Shown here one piece after another: positions 18,594 through 27,946 of a stretch of DNA of 64,000 bases. The translations under genes were made by a program, and so were the position numbers. The DNA is from Pseudomonadota bacterium (GTDB taxonomy: Bacteria; Pseudomonadota; Alphaproteobacteria; Acetobacterales; Acetobacteraceae). The stretch covers positions 1-64,000 of the forward strand of contig JAJZFA010000037.1 of NCBI GenBank assembly GCA_021805565.1. The letters are read 5' to 3'. Below the pieces are notes generated by a model, which ran no database searches, was not told where the DNA came from, and saw only the letters and a program-made list of their open reading frames with translations. Each line of letters opens with the position of its first letter. The first letter of the stretch is position 1.

Positions 18594-19646
18594 CTATTTC
18601 GTGATTGATGCGGAGACGATTTGCGCGAGACGATCGCAGTACTGTTCCAGGCCGTACTTGCTTACCATCATGGCCCGCGCCCGCTGGCCCATCGCCGCGG
18701 CTTCGGCCGGGTTTTCCAGTAACTGGATCATGGCTTTTCGCAATCCGGCGACGTCGCCCGGTTCCACGAAGACCCCGGTCACGCCCGGAATAACAAAGTC
18801 CGCAAGTGCGTCCGTCCGCGTTACCACGACCGCCCGTCCCATCGCCATCGCTTCGGCAATGACCGCATAACCGCAGGCGTACCGGGCAGGATATAACGGA
18901 ACTACAACAAAAAGCGAGGTGGCGTACAAATCGCGCAACCTGGCGTAAGATCCATAAGATCGCGCTTCGGCATTGTCCGGCCAATCGACCGATCCGGTTG
19001 CCCCGCCAGGCGGCATCCAGGTGCTGGCGGCGGCGATGCGAACCTGAACGGGCAGGCCGCGAACCGCTTCGGCTAGCGTCGCGAAATCGCGGTTTGCCGC
19101 GCCCGCGCTGGCGATAACGGCCCGCTCCACAATAAAATCTATATCGAAATAATTTGTATCGGCGGCATATCCGGTTGCGTGACACCGCGAAGCGGGGATA
19201 CCGAGCACCGACTGTGTAAGATCGCGTAATGAGGTGGACAGGCAATGAAAATGCAGATTCGGCAAGCGCCGCAACACCGGCGCAAGCAGCCGCAATTTGG
19301 GTGAATCAAGGTGATGTCCGTGAAACATCGTATGAACCGGTGTTCGCGAAAAGCACGACATCGACGCCAGGGCGATGGGGATGCCGATATCCTCGCCAGA
19401 CGCGATGATCGCGTCGAATTCGCCGGCCCGCGACGCAACCAGGCTGGCCAGCGCCATGCGCGGCCGGCCGGCGCGCCTAAACAGGCGGGGTATCGCCGGC
19501 AATGGTCCATCGAGCGCCGTGGCGGATATCAGAGTCCCGCCGAATCGTTCCAAAAAAACGCTGAACTCGGTGCGCGGATCGGTCTGTTGGTTGAGCGGCT
19601 CCGACGGATGGCGGCCTGAAAGAACCCAGGCGTGGCGCAATGACAA
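18594..19646 (-). CDS. Glycosyltransferase family 4 protein
   Basis: A GT-B fold retaining glycosyltransferase of 350 residues. The C-terminal lobe is typical: VVVPLYPARYACGYAVIAEAMAMGRAVV with VTRTDALADFVIPGVTGVFVEPGD behind it. Only the second glutamate of the usual E-x7-E motif is obvious (AEAM); the first position is not Glu. The N-terminal lobe includes HTMFHGHHLDSPKLR. There is no in-frame ATG before residue 63, so the start is taken as the TTG at 19646, with AAGGA ten bases upstream. It follows the polymerase gene by 31 bases and is probably in the same transcript. Confidence 0.8.
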   Translation of the reverse strand: MSLRHAWVLSGRHPSEPLNQQTDPRTEFSVFLERFGGTLISATALDGPLPAIPRLFRRAGRPRMALASLVASRAGEFDAIIASGEDIGIPIALASMSCFSRTPVHTMFHGHHLDSPKLRLLAPVLRRLPNLHFHCLSTSLRDLTQSVLGIPASRCHATGYAADTNYFDIDFIVERAVIASAGAANRDFATLAEAVRGLPVQVRIAAASTWMPPGGATGSVDWPDNAEARSYGSYARLRDLYATSLFVVVPLYPARYACGYAVIAEAMAMGRAVVVTRTDALADFVIPGVTGVFVEPGDVAGLRKAMIQLLENPAEAAAMGQRARAMMVSKYGLEQYCDRLAQIVSASITK

Positions 19647-19677
19647 TTAGGGCTGTCCTTGTGACGGCGGGACGGCG

Positions 19678-21027
19678 CTACTGCCCGGTTCGGAATGGCT
19701 CCGCCGATGCCAGCGCAAGCCTCGCGGTGACGGTTTGATTTCTAATGATTCGCACAGAGCGGGCGTAGTCCGCTCCGTATGCCGCGGCGACGAAAAACAG
19801 GTAGGTCGGCGCCGCGAAGGGATACGGCAAATCCACCTCATCGAATGTACGGCTGATCAAACAAATAACAAGGCCCGCCAGGCAGGCCGTTGCCCATGTC
19901 CGGTTCGCCAGCGCCAGCCGGACGATCCGCTCCAGCACCTGCGCCAGGGTAACAACCAGAAGGGCGGTCCCGATCCAGCCCAGTTCGACCGCGAACTCGA
20001 TAAACGTATCGTGAAACGAAAATCCGGTTCGCGATTCAATGGAAAACTGCCGCCAGATCGATTCAGCCAGAAGGTTGCCCTGAAGCCAGAACGCATAATA
20101 GCCGATGCCCAGAAAGGGCCGCTTGGCGATTTCGGTCAGGGCGATTTGCCACAGCACCGTTCGGCCGGTCAGTGTGGCGTCCTTGCCCAGAACGCCGCTG
20201 ATAAATTCGGTTGCCGCCTGGCCAAGCGTGCCATTGAGCGCGAGCAGCCCGGCGATTACGGTGATCGGAACCGTCACCGCGAACAGTCCGGCCACTATCA
20301 ACAGCCGTTCCCGGGCACGCATCCGGGCGAAGGCGGCGATTGCCAAAAGCGCGGCGAACGAGGCCCCGGTGGTCACGAGCGCGCCCGCCGAGCGGGCCCG
20401 CAGCAACAGCGGGATGCTGAGCACGAACGACAAAACCGCCAGCAAGCGCGACACCGCCGGCTGGCTCTGGTCGGCCAGCAGGCAGGCGGACACGATCGCC
20501 AGGAGCGACATAAACAGCGCCATCGTATTTTTGCTGGCGAAAACCCCCAGGAACACCGTTTCGCCGGTCATGCCATCGACACCGTAGCGGCCGAATGCCA
20601 GGGACAGCACGGCGGCCGCCAGCAAACCGATCGAGATGGCGGAGACGAATGCTCGGGGAGAGACAAAGGCCGCGGTCAACGACGCAATTCCTGCCGTGAC
20701 AGCCAGTTCCGCCGCCGCGCGCAGCGTTGCCGCCGGCGCTTCGGACCAGGTTGCCGACAGCAGTGCGAAAGCTGGGATCAGCCAGAGGCCCGGAGACCGG
20801 ACGAGCGCGGCCAGACAGCGATCGGCGCGCCGTATCGCGATCGGGGCCCACGCCACGATAAACAACACGGCGCCGGCCGCCGATCCTGCCAGCGTCAGGA
20901 TCATACCGAACATGGACAACATGGTCGCGATCCATGCCAATTGGCTGGTGTGCCGCTTGTCGCTGCTTGTCACCGCATCGCGCCAGTACCGGGTAATGAA
21001 GACGTGATCGCGTTGCTCAATTGACAT
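19678..21027 (-). CDS. O-antigen ligase / polysaccharide polymerase family membrane protein
   Basis: A 449-residue inner-membrane protein with about ten hydrophobic segments. The Wzy_C-type core is seen in LTGRTVLWQIALTEIAKRPFLGIGYYAF and, in the long periplasmic loop, FSFHDTFIEFAVELGWIG. Proteins of this family either ligate O-antigen to lipid A-core or polymerise exopolysaccharide (ExoQ-like); sequence alone does not separate these. Together with the GT4 31 bases downstream it supports a polysaccharide export locus. The start is the ATG at 21027 with GGAGACG just upstream. Confidence 0.82.
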   Translation of the reverse strand: MSIEQRDHVFITRYWRDAVTSSDKRHTSQLAWIATMLSMFGMILTLAGSAAGAVLFIVAWAPIAIRRADRCLAALVRSPGLWLIPAFALLSATWSEAPAATLRAAAELAVTAGIASLTAAFVSPRAFVSAISIGLLAAAVLSLAFGRYGVDGMTGETVFLGVFASKNTMALFMSLLAIVSACLLADQSQPAVSRLLAVLSFVLSIPLLLRARSAGALVTTGASFAALLAIAAFARMRARERLLIVAGLFAVTVPITVIAGLLALNGTLGQAATEFISGVLGKDATLTGRTVLWQIALTEIAKRPFLGIGYYAFWLQGNLLAESIWRQFSIESRTGFSFHDTFIEFAVELGWIGTALLVVTLAQVLERIVRLALANRTWATACLAGLVICLISRTFDEVDLPYPFAAPTYLFFVAAAYGADYARSVRIIRNQTVTARLALASAEPFRTGQ

Positions 21028-21291
21028 CGTCTCCGCTGGCGGTGGTCGCTATCCGGCAAATGCGAAACGGTGCTTATGGTTTCATCGGTTGGATGCCAGA
21101 ATCAGTGTCGTCGTTCAAGAAGACATGAATTCACGATAGTGTGCTTGGCGAAGACGCAGCGGCGGCTGAACCAATACAATCGATATCATCCGCACCACGG
21201 TATTGTGTTCCCGATGTAAAAAATTACCACTCAAAATCCGCCCTCGGCCGGAGCATTATTGTTGAACAGGCCAGAGCGAGAAGTATATCCC

Positions 21292-21900
21292 ATGAATCAT
21301 GACAACGGTACAGCCGGCGAAAATCCCGGCTCGTGGTTTCATGCCGAAATAATCTCGGTTTTGCCATCGCTTCGCGTGCAGGCGATGGCTTTGACCCGGC
21401 ATCGCGCCGATGCCGAGGACCTGGTTCAGTCCGCTATCCTCAATGCCCTGGCGGCGCACCGGTCTTTCGAACCAGGAACGAATTTTCGCGCGTGGATCAC
21501 CCGTATCCTTCGCAACCGGTTTTTTTCCAATATCCGGCGCACGCGCGACATGGTGGATCTGGAGGATGCACCGGCCTCTCACCTCGGGCGTAGCGGAAAT
21601 CAGGAAGACTCGATCGATGTTCACGATCTTTGGCGCCATCTGGGGCGATTGCCGGTCGATCAGCGCCTGATCCTGACGATGATTTCGGTGGAAGGCGTTT
21701 CATACGACGAAGCCGCCGTTCGCTTAGGTGTAGCGGTCGGCACACTGAAATGCCGTGTCTTCCGAGCCCGCACCCAGTTGCAGAATTGGATGTTCGGCGA
21801 GGAAGCCGGCGTAGCTTCCGGCGGTGCGCCGATGCGGCGGAAAGCCGGACCGTCGCGCCGGTCCCATTTTGTTTCGAATTCAGATTTAATGACGGTCTGA
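21292..21900 (+). CDS. ECF-type RNA polymerase sigma factor
   Basis: A 202-residue extracytoplasmic-function sigma factor with only regions 2 and 4. Region 2 is seen in DAEDLVQSAILNALAAH and TNFRAWITRILRNRFFS, and region 4 in LPVDQRLILTMISVEGVSYDE followed by the helix-turn-helix AAVRLGVAVGTLKCRVFRAR. It resembles the RpoE/EcfG-like group common in alphaproteobacteria. No anti-sigma gene, NepR or PhyR is adjacent, so its control is unknown. The ATG at 21292 is preferred; an upstream TTG at 21259 would add 11 residues. A C-terminal tail of about 40 residues rich in Arg and Ser lies beyond the usual end. Confidence 0.88.
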   Translation: MNHDNGTAGENPGSWFHAEIISVLPSLRVQAMALTRHRADAEDLVQSAILNALAAHRSFEPGTNFRAWITRILRNRFFSNIRRTRDMVDLEDAPASHLGRSGNQEDSIDVHDLWRHLGRLPVDQRLILTMISVEGVSYDEAAVRLGVAVGTLKCRVFRARTQLQNWMFGEEAGVASGGAPMRRKAGPSRRSHFVSNSDLMTV

Positions 21901-22320
21901 CTTCGCCGTGCATCCGGCTTGCCCGGTGCATGATCGTTCGGTTTTCCGAAAGTATCGGCCGATACCACACCGGAATTGTCAAACCCCGGCAGGACGCGGC
22001 CGGCATATCGCCGATGGGCGGTACCGACAACAGCGCCCGGCAATTTAGTGTTTCGTGTGTGGCGAAGGCGGGGCGGTGGATGCCCCGCCATGTGGCTTTA
22101 ATCTCAAATAAAATATAGTCTAATATAAATATAAAAACATCAATGTCTTGTGGAAGTCGCGCTCAAGACCGGCATCGCGCTTTTAGTAAATTTAATTTTA
22201 AGGTAAATAGCCCATAGGGAAATATAGAGATAATAGATTTATAAATATTAAAAATGATTTTGCTTTTTCCTAGAACAATTTTCTGTGTATCTGGTCACAT
22301 ATCGGTGATCGGAATTTTTC
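21901..22320. other. AT-rich intergenic region before the GH16 gene
   Basis: This 420-base gap carries no gene I can support. From about 22090 to 22265 it is strikingly AT-rich for this genome, with many short A and T tracts, which probably marks the promoter and regulatory region of the glycosidase at 22321. I cannot fix a -35/-10 pair with confidence. Confidence 0.5.
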
Positions 22321-25284
22321 ATGTCCCTCGGCGCCATTATCAATACCGCGACGCTGAACCCCACTTTCAGCGGAACCTTCGGCGATGGTTTCGTCAGTTC
22401 GCCGGACGGTTCCACCGGTCTTTGGCAAACCAGCCTGGCCAACCGCAACCGCACCCTCGGCGGCAACGGCGAACAGGAATATTATTCGGACGGCTCGGTG
22501 GGGGTGAACCCGTTCAGCGTGAACAATGGGGTTCTGGACATTACCGCCACACCGGGCAGCAACGCATTGGGATTGCCATATAATTCAGGCGTCATCACCA
22601 CCCAGGGATCGTTCAACCAGCTCTACGGTTATTTCGAAATCGATGCGAAATTGCCGGCGGGGCAGGGGCTGTGGCCGGCCTTCTGGTTGCTGCCAGCCAG
22701 CGGCGCCTGGCCACCAGAACTCGATGTGTTCGAAGTGCTCGGCAACAATCCCAACACATTGTATTTCTCGACCCATTCGAAAGTTCAGGCGACCCAGGGC
22801 ACGGTGCTCAACGTACCGAACGTGTCGGCCGGATTTAATCTGTATGGCGTGATGTGGGGACCGCAAACCGTCAATCTGTATATCAACAACATCGAAGTGG
22901 CCTCCATGCCAACGCCGGCCGATATGAACGTGCCGATGTACATGCTTGCCAACCTCGCTGTCGGCGGCTACTGGCCTGGTAACCCAAACAGCACAACGCC
23001 GTTTCCGGCCACTATGGGGATCGCCTACGTGAAGGCATTCGCATATCCGGGCACTACCGGTGGCACTGTTTACGATACGTTGCCATCGCAAAATATCGGC
23101 GCCGCGGCGTCCGCGCCGTCGATTTCGGCACCGTCCACGATCCAGGTTACGTCCGGCGTCGCCGGCGCCGTCCGCGGTGTGTCGGTCGCAGCCAACTGGC
23201 CGGGCGGCAATTTCACCGTGACGATCAGCGATACGCAGGGTTTGCTGCAGACCAGTACGACCGCCGATGTCTTCACCTCTGGCGAAGGCACAAGCACGAT
23301 TACCCTGACCGGCAATCTGGCACCGATCGATACCGCCCTGGCCACCTTGACCTATCAGGCCAGCGTGGCGGGTTCCGAAAATATCTGGATATCGGCTACC
23401 GATCCGCAAGGCCAGCAGACTTTGCTGTCTATCGTCGCCAAAAATCTCGCGCAAGCCGCACCACCCCCGCCGTCCACGATAGGGGAAGCGCCGCCGGCCG
23501 CTGCCGCCGTTGTAAACGCCCCGGCCAGCGTCAGCGTGATCGCGGGGTCTGCGTCCGCACTACCCGGACTAGGCTTCACCGATAGCCAAACCGATGGCAC
23601 CTTCACCGCGACGGTCAGCGACAGCACGGGCTTGCTGGCGACCGCCGCCAGCGAGGGTGTGACCGGCACCGGTCAAAACACCACGAGGCTGACTCTGACC
23701 GGCGGGTTCGCCGCCGTGAACGCCGCGCTGGCCACCCTGACCTATCAAGGCGCCGCATCGGTTTCCAGTGACTGGTTATGGGTGTCCGCAACTGACCCAA
23801 AGGGCGTCCAATCGTTGAATCATACCGTCGTGACGGTCGATCCGGCACCGGCCCCGCCGCCGCCCGTGGTCGCCGCGGCCGTAATCGCCCCGGCCAACGT
23901 CAGCATGACAGCAGGACTCGCCTGCGCCTTGTCCGGAATAAGCATCGCGGACAGCCAAACGACCGGAATATTCACCGCGACGGTCAGCGACAGCAAGGGC
24001 GTGCTGGCAACAACCGTCACCGCCGGAGTGGCCAGCACGGGCGAAGACACCACGCGCCTGATCCTGACTGGCGGCATCGGCGCGTTGAACGCCGCGCTTG
24101 CCAGCCTGACCTATCAGGGTGCGTCGCCCGCGACCGACTGGCTGTGGGTGTCGGCCAACGATCCACAGGGCACGCAATCGCTCAATCACACGGTCGTCAC
24201 GGTCGATCCGCCGCCAATCCCGAAACCGGCCCCGCCCGTGGCCGTGGCAACCATTCTTGCCCCCGCCACCGAGCGTTTCACCGCCGGTAGCGCGGGCGCC
24301 TTGTCCGGCGTCAGCGTGACGGACAGCCAAACGACTGGCACCATGACCGTCATGGTCAGCGACAGCGCCGGCTTGCTGAGCACGGGCGTGGCCGCCGGCG
24401 TAACCGCACAAGGCGAAGGTTCGGCCGCGCTGACCCTGACCGGCAGCGTGGACGCTATAAACACCGATCTCGCCACCCTGACGTATCAGGCCGCCGCGGC
24501 GCGCGGGGCAGACTGGCTTTGGATCTCCGCCAATACCACGCTTGGCAATCAGGTGCTCGCTCATACGGTCGTAACCGTGACGCCGGCGCCAGCGTTCGCT
24601 CCCCCAGTGGTCAAAACGCCCGCCGGTTTCACCATTGGCGCCGGCGGCGCGAGCCTTCTGACAGGGGTGAGCGTAACCGACAGTCAGGCCAGCCCGAATT
24701 TAAGCGTCACCGTCAGCGATAGTACGGGTTTGCTGCAAACCAGTGCCGTCGGTGGCGTGACGACGCAGGGAGAAGCCACGACATCCCTGACCCTGACCGG
24801 CAGCGCCGCGGCGATCGATACCGGCCTTGCAAGCCTAACGTACCGGGCGGGTGCTTCGGTGGGAACCGACTGGCTTTGGGTGTCCGGGACGGATCCAAAT
24901 GGAATGCAAGGCGTCAGTCCGGTCGTGGTGACCGTCCAATCGGCGCCGACGCCCCCAACAATATCCCTGTCCAGTGTCATGCTCGGTCTTTCCGATATCG
25001 CAACATTTGTCCGCGCGACCGTGTCAGACCAGTACGGCTTGCTGGCAACTACCCCCCAAACGGGGATTAGCGCGACAGGCGAAGGGTCGGCGAGCCTTGT
25101 TCTGCAAGGCATTGCGTCGCAGGTCAGCGCGGAACTCGCGACATTGACTTACACCGGCGACGCGGGTGTTTTGTCGTCTGGCTCCGGCGACCACCTTACC
25201 GTCAACGTCCAGGGAATGACCGGCGTTCATCTCGCGATATCGGCATTAACCCTGCTGCACGGACACCTTGCCACCCCATCGTGA
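22321..25284 (+). CDS. Glycoside hydrolase family 16 protein with C-terminal tandem repeats
   Basis: A 987-residue secreted-type glycanase. Residues 1-245 form a GH16 beta-jelly-roll domain (beta-1,3/1,4-glucanase or related); the catalytic motif ExDxxE is intact as ELDVFE with Glu133, Asp135 and Glu138, preceded by YGYFEIDAKLPAGQGLWPAF. From about 265 onward come six repeats of 103-129 residues, each with SDS.GLL, LTLTG, LATLTYQ and WLWVS blocks, separated by Pro/Ala linkers; the last repeat is shorter. There is no N-terminal signal peptide, which with such repeats suggests type I secretion, but no exporter is present here. Its place next to polysaccharide genes suggests it trims the cell's own polymer; this is inference. 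Confidence 0.85.
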   Translation: MSLGAIINTATLNPTFSGTFGDGFVSSPDGSTGLWQTSLANRNRTLGGNGEQEYYSDGSVGVNPFSVNNGVLDITATPGSNALGLPYNSGVITTQGSFNQLYGYFEIDAKLPAGQGLWPAFWLLPASGAWPPELDVFEVLGNNPNTLYFSTHSKVQATQGTVLNVPNVSAGFNLYGVMWGPQTVNLYINNIEVASMPTPADMNVPMYMLANLAVGGYWPGNPNSTTPFPATMGIAYVKAFAYPGTTGGTVYDTLPSQNIGAAASAPSISAPSTIQVTSGVAGAVRGVSVAANWPGGNFTVTISDTQGLLQTSTTADVFTSGEGTSTITLTGNLAPIDTALATLTYQASVAGSENIWISATDPQGQQTLLSIVAKNLAQAAPPPPSTIGEAPPAAAAVVNAPASVSVIAGSASALPGLGFTDSQTDGTFTATVSDSTGLLATAASEGVTGTGQNTTRLTLTGGFAAVNAALATLTYQGAASVSSDWLWVSATDPKGVQSLNHTVVTVDPAPAPPPPVVAAAVIAPANVSMTAGLACALSGISIADSQTTGIFTATVSDSKGVLATTVTAGVASTGEDTTRLILTGGIGALNAALASLTYQGASPATDWLWVSANDPQGTQSLNHTVVTVDPPPIPKPAPPVAVATILAPATERFTAGSAGALSGVSVTDSQTTGTMTVMVSDSAGLLSTGVAAGVTAQGEGSAALTLTGSVDAINTDLATLTYQAAAARGADWLWISANTTLGNQVLAHTVVTVTPAPAFAPPVVKTPAGFTIGAGGASLLTGVSVTDSQASPNLSVTVSDSTGLLQTSAVGGVTTQGEATTSLTLTGSAAAIDTGLASLTYRAGASVGTDWLWVSGTDPNGMQGVSPVVVTVQSAPTPPTISLSSVMLGLSDIATFVRATVSDQYGLLATTPQTGISATGEGSASLVLQGIASQVSAELATLTYTGDAGVLSSGSGDHLTVNVQGMTGVHLAISALTLLHGHLATPS

Positions 25285-25353
25285 AGCGTTTGCCGCTTGC
25301 CGCCATGGGTCCGGAGGGACATAGTTTCGGTGCGGTAGGAGACGATTCTCACC

Positions 25354-25887
25354 ATGGCCTTTCGTCCGCTGTGCCTTACGGTTTTGCTCTGCCCTGCGCT
25401 TCTTCTCTTTGCATGCGGGAGTACGCGCCAGCAACGTACGGCGCGGCTGCTGGAGCATCGGCTGGAAGACCGGCTGGCCCCCGACATCGCGGCCGGTCGC
25501 GCCGTTCTGCAACCCATTCCAGGGGGCGCGCGGGTTACGCTTCTTGGGGCGTCCGCGGCCCCCAACGGTAAACCGGCGGCGGACGACAAATCGTTCGCTT
25601 CTCGAGCAAGTGTTGTCGAAGGACTGCTGGACCCGAGTCTGATGCGGATTGCGGTTACGGATACCACCACGTTGCCGGACAGCCAGCGGGAGCAGCGGGT
25701 TCGCGATGTCAGGCATTATTTCGAGGATTTCGGTCTCGGAGCGACGCTGGAACCCGATTCGGCAATAGAGGTAGCGCAGGCTGGCGCGGTGCCCGCCGGC
25801 CTGACGATCACGATCGGCGTGGTTTGCCCGTACCGGCATGACGGGGCGGGGTATGGTAGCGGCAGGGTCAAGCCGGCCTGCTACTGA
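25354..25887 (+). CDS. Putative lipoprotein of unknown function
   Basis: A 177-residue protein with a lipoprotein signal: a hydrophobic N-terminus ending LLLFACGS, with Cys21 as the likely lipidated residue. The rest is soluble and has no motif I recognise; the segment REQRVRDVRHYFEDFGLGATLEP might be a small alpha/beta domain. AGGAG lies 11 bases before the ATG. It follows the GH16 gene by 69 bases on the same strand and may be co-expressed with it. Confidence 0.6.
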   Translation: MAFRPLCLTVLLCPALLLFACGSTRQQRTARLLEHRLEDRLAPDIAAGRAVLQPIPGGARVTLLGASAAPNGKPAADDKSFASRASVVEGLLDPSLMRIAVTDTTTLPDSQREQRVRDVRHYFEDFGLGATLEPDSAIEVAQAGAVPAGLTITIGVVCPYRHDGAGYGSGRVKPACY

Positions 25888-25983
25888 CTGACTCGCTACT
25901 GGCCGAATTGCCGAACCGCGATTTGCCCGCCCGGACGGCATTGAGTATTGCCGTGGCAGCAAACGTCCTGGGAAGATCGATCG

Positions 25984-27039
25984 ATGGCGCCGAATACCAA
26001 GCGGGTTTTCTACGTAAACAATGTCGCCGCCGCCGTGTATCTGGAGATCCTGGCCAAACGGCCCGACATTCAGGTTGACCGGCTGGAAAATGCATCCCCG
26101 GAGTCAGAACTGGAGCCGGTTCTGACCCATGCGCATGCCTATCAGATCGGCAGCAGCCGTCAGGAATTGGCGAAGGGACTCCAAGGCTACGCTCCGTTGT
26201 TCCGCCGCTGCCCCAACCTACTGGTCCTGTCCACCAGCGGTGCCGGTTTCGATACGGTCAGCCTGGACGACGCGACGGCCGCCGGAATCGCCGTGGTTAA
26301 TCAGGCCGGCGGCAACAAGGAAGCTGTCGCCGAACACGTAATGGCGATGATGCTGGCGTTGTCCAAGCGCATCGTCATGTCCGATCACGCAATGCGGGCC
26401 GGCACAGCTTATAAGCGGCAGGATTTCATGGGCGACGACATCCAGGGGCGCACGATCGGCATCGTCGGCATCGGGCATGTGGGGGCGCGAGTGGCGGAAC
26501 TCTGTCGCGGCCTGTTCCGGATGCGGGTGATCGCCTACGATCCGTATCGAACCTTCGACGATATTGCCGCACTTGGGGCCGAAAAGGCTGCCACACTGGA
26601 CGACCTGCTGCGGCAGGCCGATTACGTGTCGGTCAACTGCCCGCATACCGCGGAAACGCGCGGCATGATCGGCGCGGCTCAGTTCGCCGCGATGCAGCCG
26701 CACGCTTATTTCATCACCACCGCGCGCGGCGGTATCCACGATGAAGCCGCGCTCGCCGCCGCGCTGACCGCTCGGCAGATCGCCGGGGCCGGACTGGACG
26801 TCTGGGAGGACGAACCGCCGCCGGCTTCGCATCCGCTGCTGCGGTTCGACACTGTTCTTGTCAGTCCGCACACGGCCGGCGTCACGCGGCAGGCGCGTCA
26901 TAACATCGCCCGGATCGCCGCTGAGCAAATGGTGGATATCCTGGACGGCAAAAAACCGCCCAGGCTGCTGAACCCCGAAGTCTGGCCGGCCTACCGCGAC
27001 CGGTTCTGCCAAATTTTGGGATTCCGGCCGCGGGAGTAG
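25984..27039 (+). CDS. D-isomer-specific 2-hydroxyacid dehydrogenase family protein
   Basis: A 351-residue NAD(P)-dependent dehydrogenase of the family that interconverts 2-hydroxy and 2-keto acids. The nucleotide-binding loop is GRTIGIVGIGHVGARVAEL, and the catalytic trio is recognisable: Arg in FITTARGG, Glu in GLDVWEDEPPP and His in LVSPHTAGVT. The substrate cannot be read out. The ATG at 25984 is the chosen start, giving the N-terminus MAPNTKRVFYVNN. It is convergent with the hydrolase genes that follow and may belong with them functionally. Confidence 0.88.
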   Translation: MAPNTKRVFYVNNVAAAVYLEILAKRPDIQVDRLENASPESELEPVLTHAHAYQIGSSRQELAKGLQGYAPLFRRCPNLLVLSTSGAGFDTVSLDDATAAGIAVVNQAGGNKEAVAEHVMAMMLALSKRIVMSDHAMRAGTAYKRQDFMGDDIQGRTIGIVGIGHVGARVAELCRGLFRMRVIAYDPYRTFDDIAALGAEKAATLDDLLRQADYVSVNCPHTAETRGMIGAAQFAAMQPHAYFITTARGGIHDEAALAAALTARQIAGAGLDVWEDEPPPASHPLLRFDTVLVSPHTAGVTRQARHNIARIAAEQMVDILDGKKPPRLLNPEVWPAYRDRFCQILGFRPRE

Positions 27040-27064
27040 AGAACCGATCCGGCGCCGGGGCTGG

Positions 27065-27934
27065 TTACCGCACAAATCGGTAATCGAACCCGTCGCCCGA
27101 TGCTTCCACCAGCCCCAGGGTCGGGCTGGGGAAATGGATCGGCAGAATCAGGGTTCCGGTGCCGGCGACGTCGCCCAGGAAGCGCCGTCGCGACCGTTCC
27201 GCCTCTTTCGCGTCCCAGTCGAAAATCGTGGACCAGCCGGGTTCGCGCACCTGCAACGCGTGGTGCATCAAATCGCCCGTCACCACCGCGCGCTGCCCGC
27301 CCGACTTTATGTTGACACAGCAATGGCACGGCGAGTGCCCCGGCGTGGGCGTCAGCCAAATCGTATCGTCGAGCGTATAGTCGTCATCGACCAGCAGTGC
27401 CTGTCCGGCCTCCACGATCGGTTCGCAGTTGAAACGCCAGACATTGCCCGGAGGCTGCTTGCCTTCCTTCGACGCTTGCTCCCACGCCGCGTATTCGCGC
27501 TTGTGAAACACATACTTCGCATTGGGAAAGGTCGGCACCCAGCGGCCGTCGCGCAGCACCGTGTTCCAGCCGCAGTGATCGATGTGCAGATGGGTGCAGA
27601 ACACATAGTCGATCGTGTCGAACGAAAGCCCGGCCGCCTTGAATTCATCGAGGTACCGCTGCTTGGGAAAATCCATCGGCGCGGGGTAGCTTTTGTCCTC
27701 GCCCGTGCACGTATCGACCAGGATGGTATGATGCGGCGTGCGCACCACGAATGTCTGGTAAGTAATGTACATCATGCCGGACGCCGGATCGAACACCACG
27801 GGATCGAGCGTCTTCAAATGCCGGGCGGCAATGTCTGGATCGTAGGCTGGGAACATGTCGGCGGGTTTGCGCCATGGGCCGTCCCGTTCGACGATACTCG
27901 TGATCGTTACGTCACCGATTTTAAGGGTTTGCAT
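27065..27934 (-). CDS. MBL-fold metallo-hydrolase
   Basis: A 289-residue metallo-beta-lactamase fold hydrolase. The metal motif HxHxDH is present as THLHIDHCGW (His115, His117, Asp119, His120), with further ligands at His200 (TPTPGHSPCH) and Asp221 (VTGDLMHH). The overall pattern fits the lactonase / methyl-parathion-hydrolase-like branch, but the substrate is unknown. It follows the amidohydrolase by 12 bases on the minus strand and is probably part of the same transcript. Confidence 0.87.
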   Translation of the reverse strand: MQTLKIGDVTITSIVERDGPWRKPADMFPAYDPDIAARHLKTLDPVVFDPASGMMYITYQTFVVRTPHHTILVDTCTGEDKSYPAPMDFPKQRYLDEFKAAGLSFDTIDYVFCTHLHIDHCGWNTVLRDGRWVPTFPNAKYVFHKREYAAWEQASKEGKQPPGNVWRFNCEPIVEAGQALLVDDDYTLDDTIWLTPTPGHSPCHCCVNIKSGGQRAVVTGDLMHHALQVREPGWSTIFDWDAKEAERSRRRFLGDVAGTGTLILPIHFPSPTLGLVEASGDGFDYRFVR

Positions 27935-27946
27935 CGATGCGATCCT

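Noticed and set aside
27040-27064. Short GC palindrome CCGGCGCCGG between convergent genes as a terminator
   Set aside because: It is only ten bases, without a T run, and such palindromes are common in GC-rich DNA.
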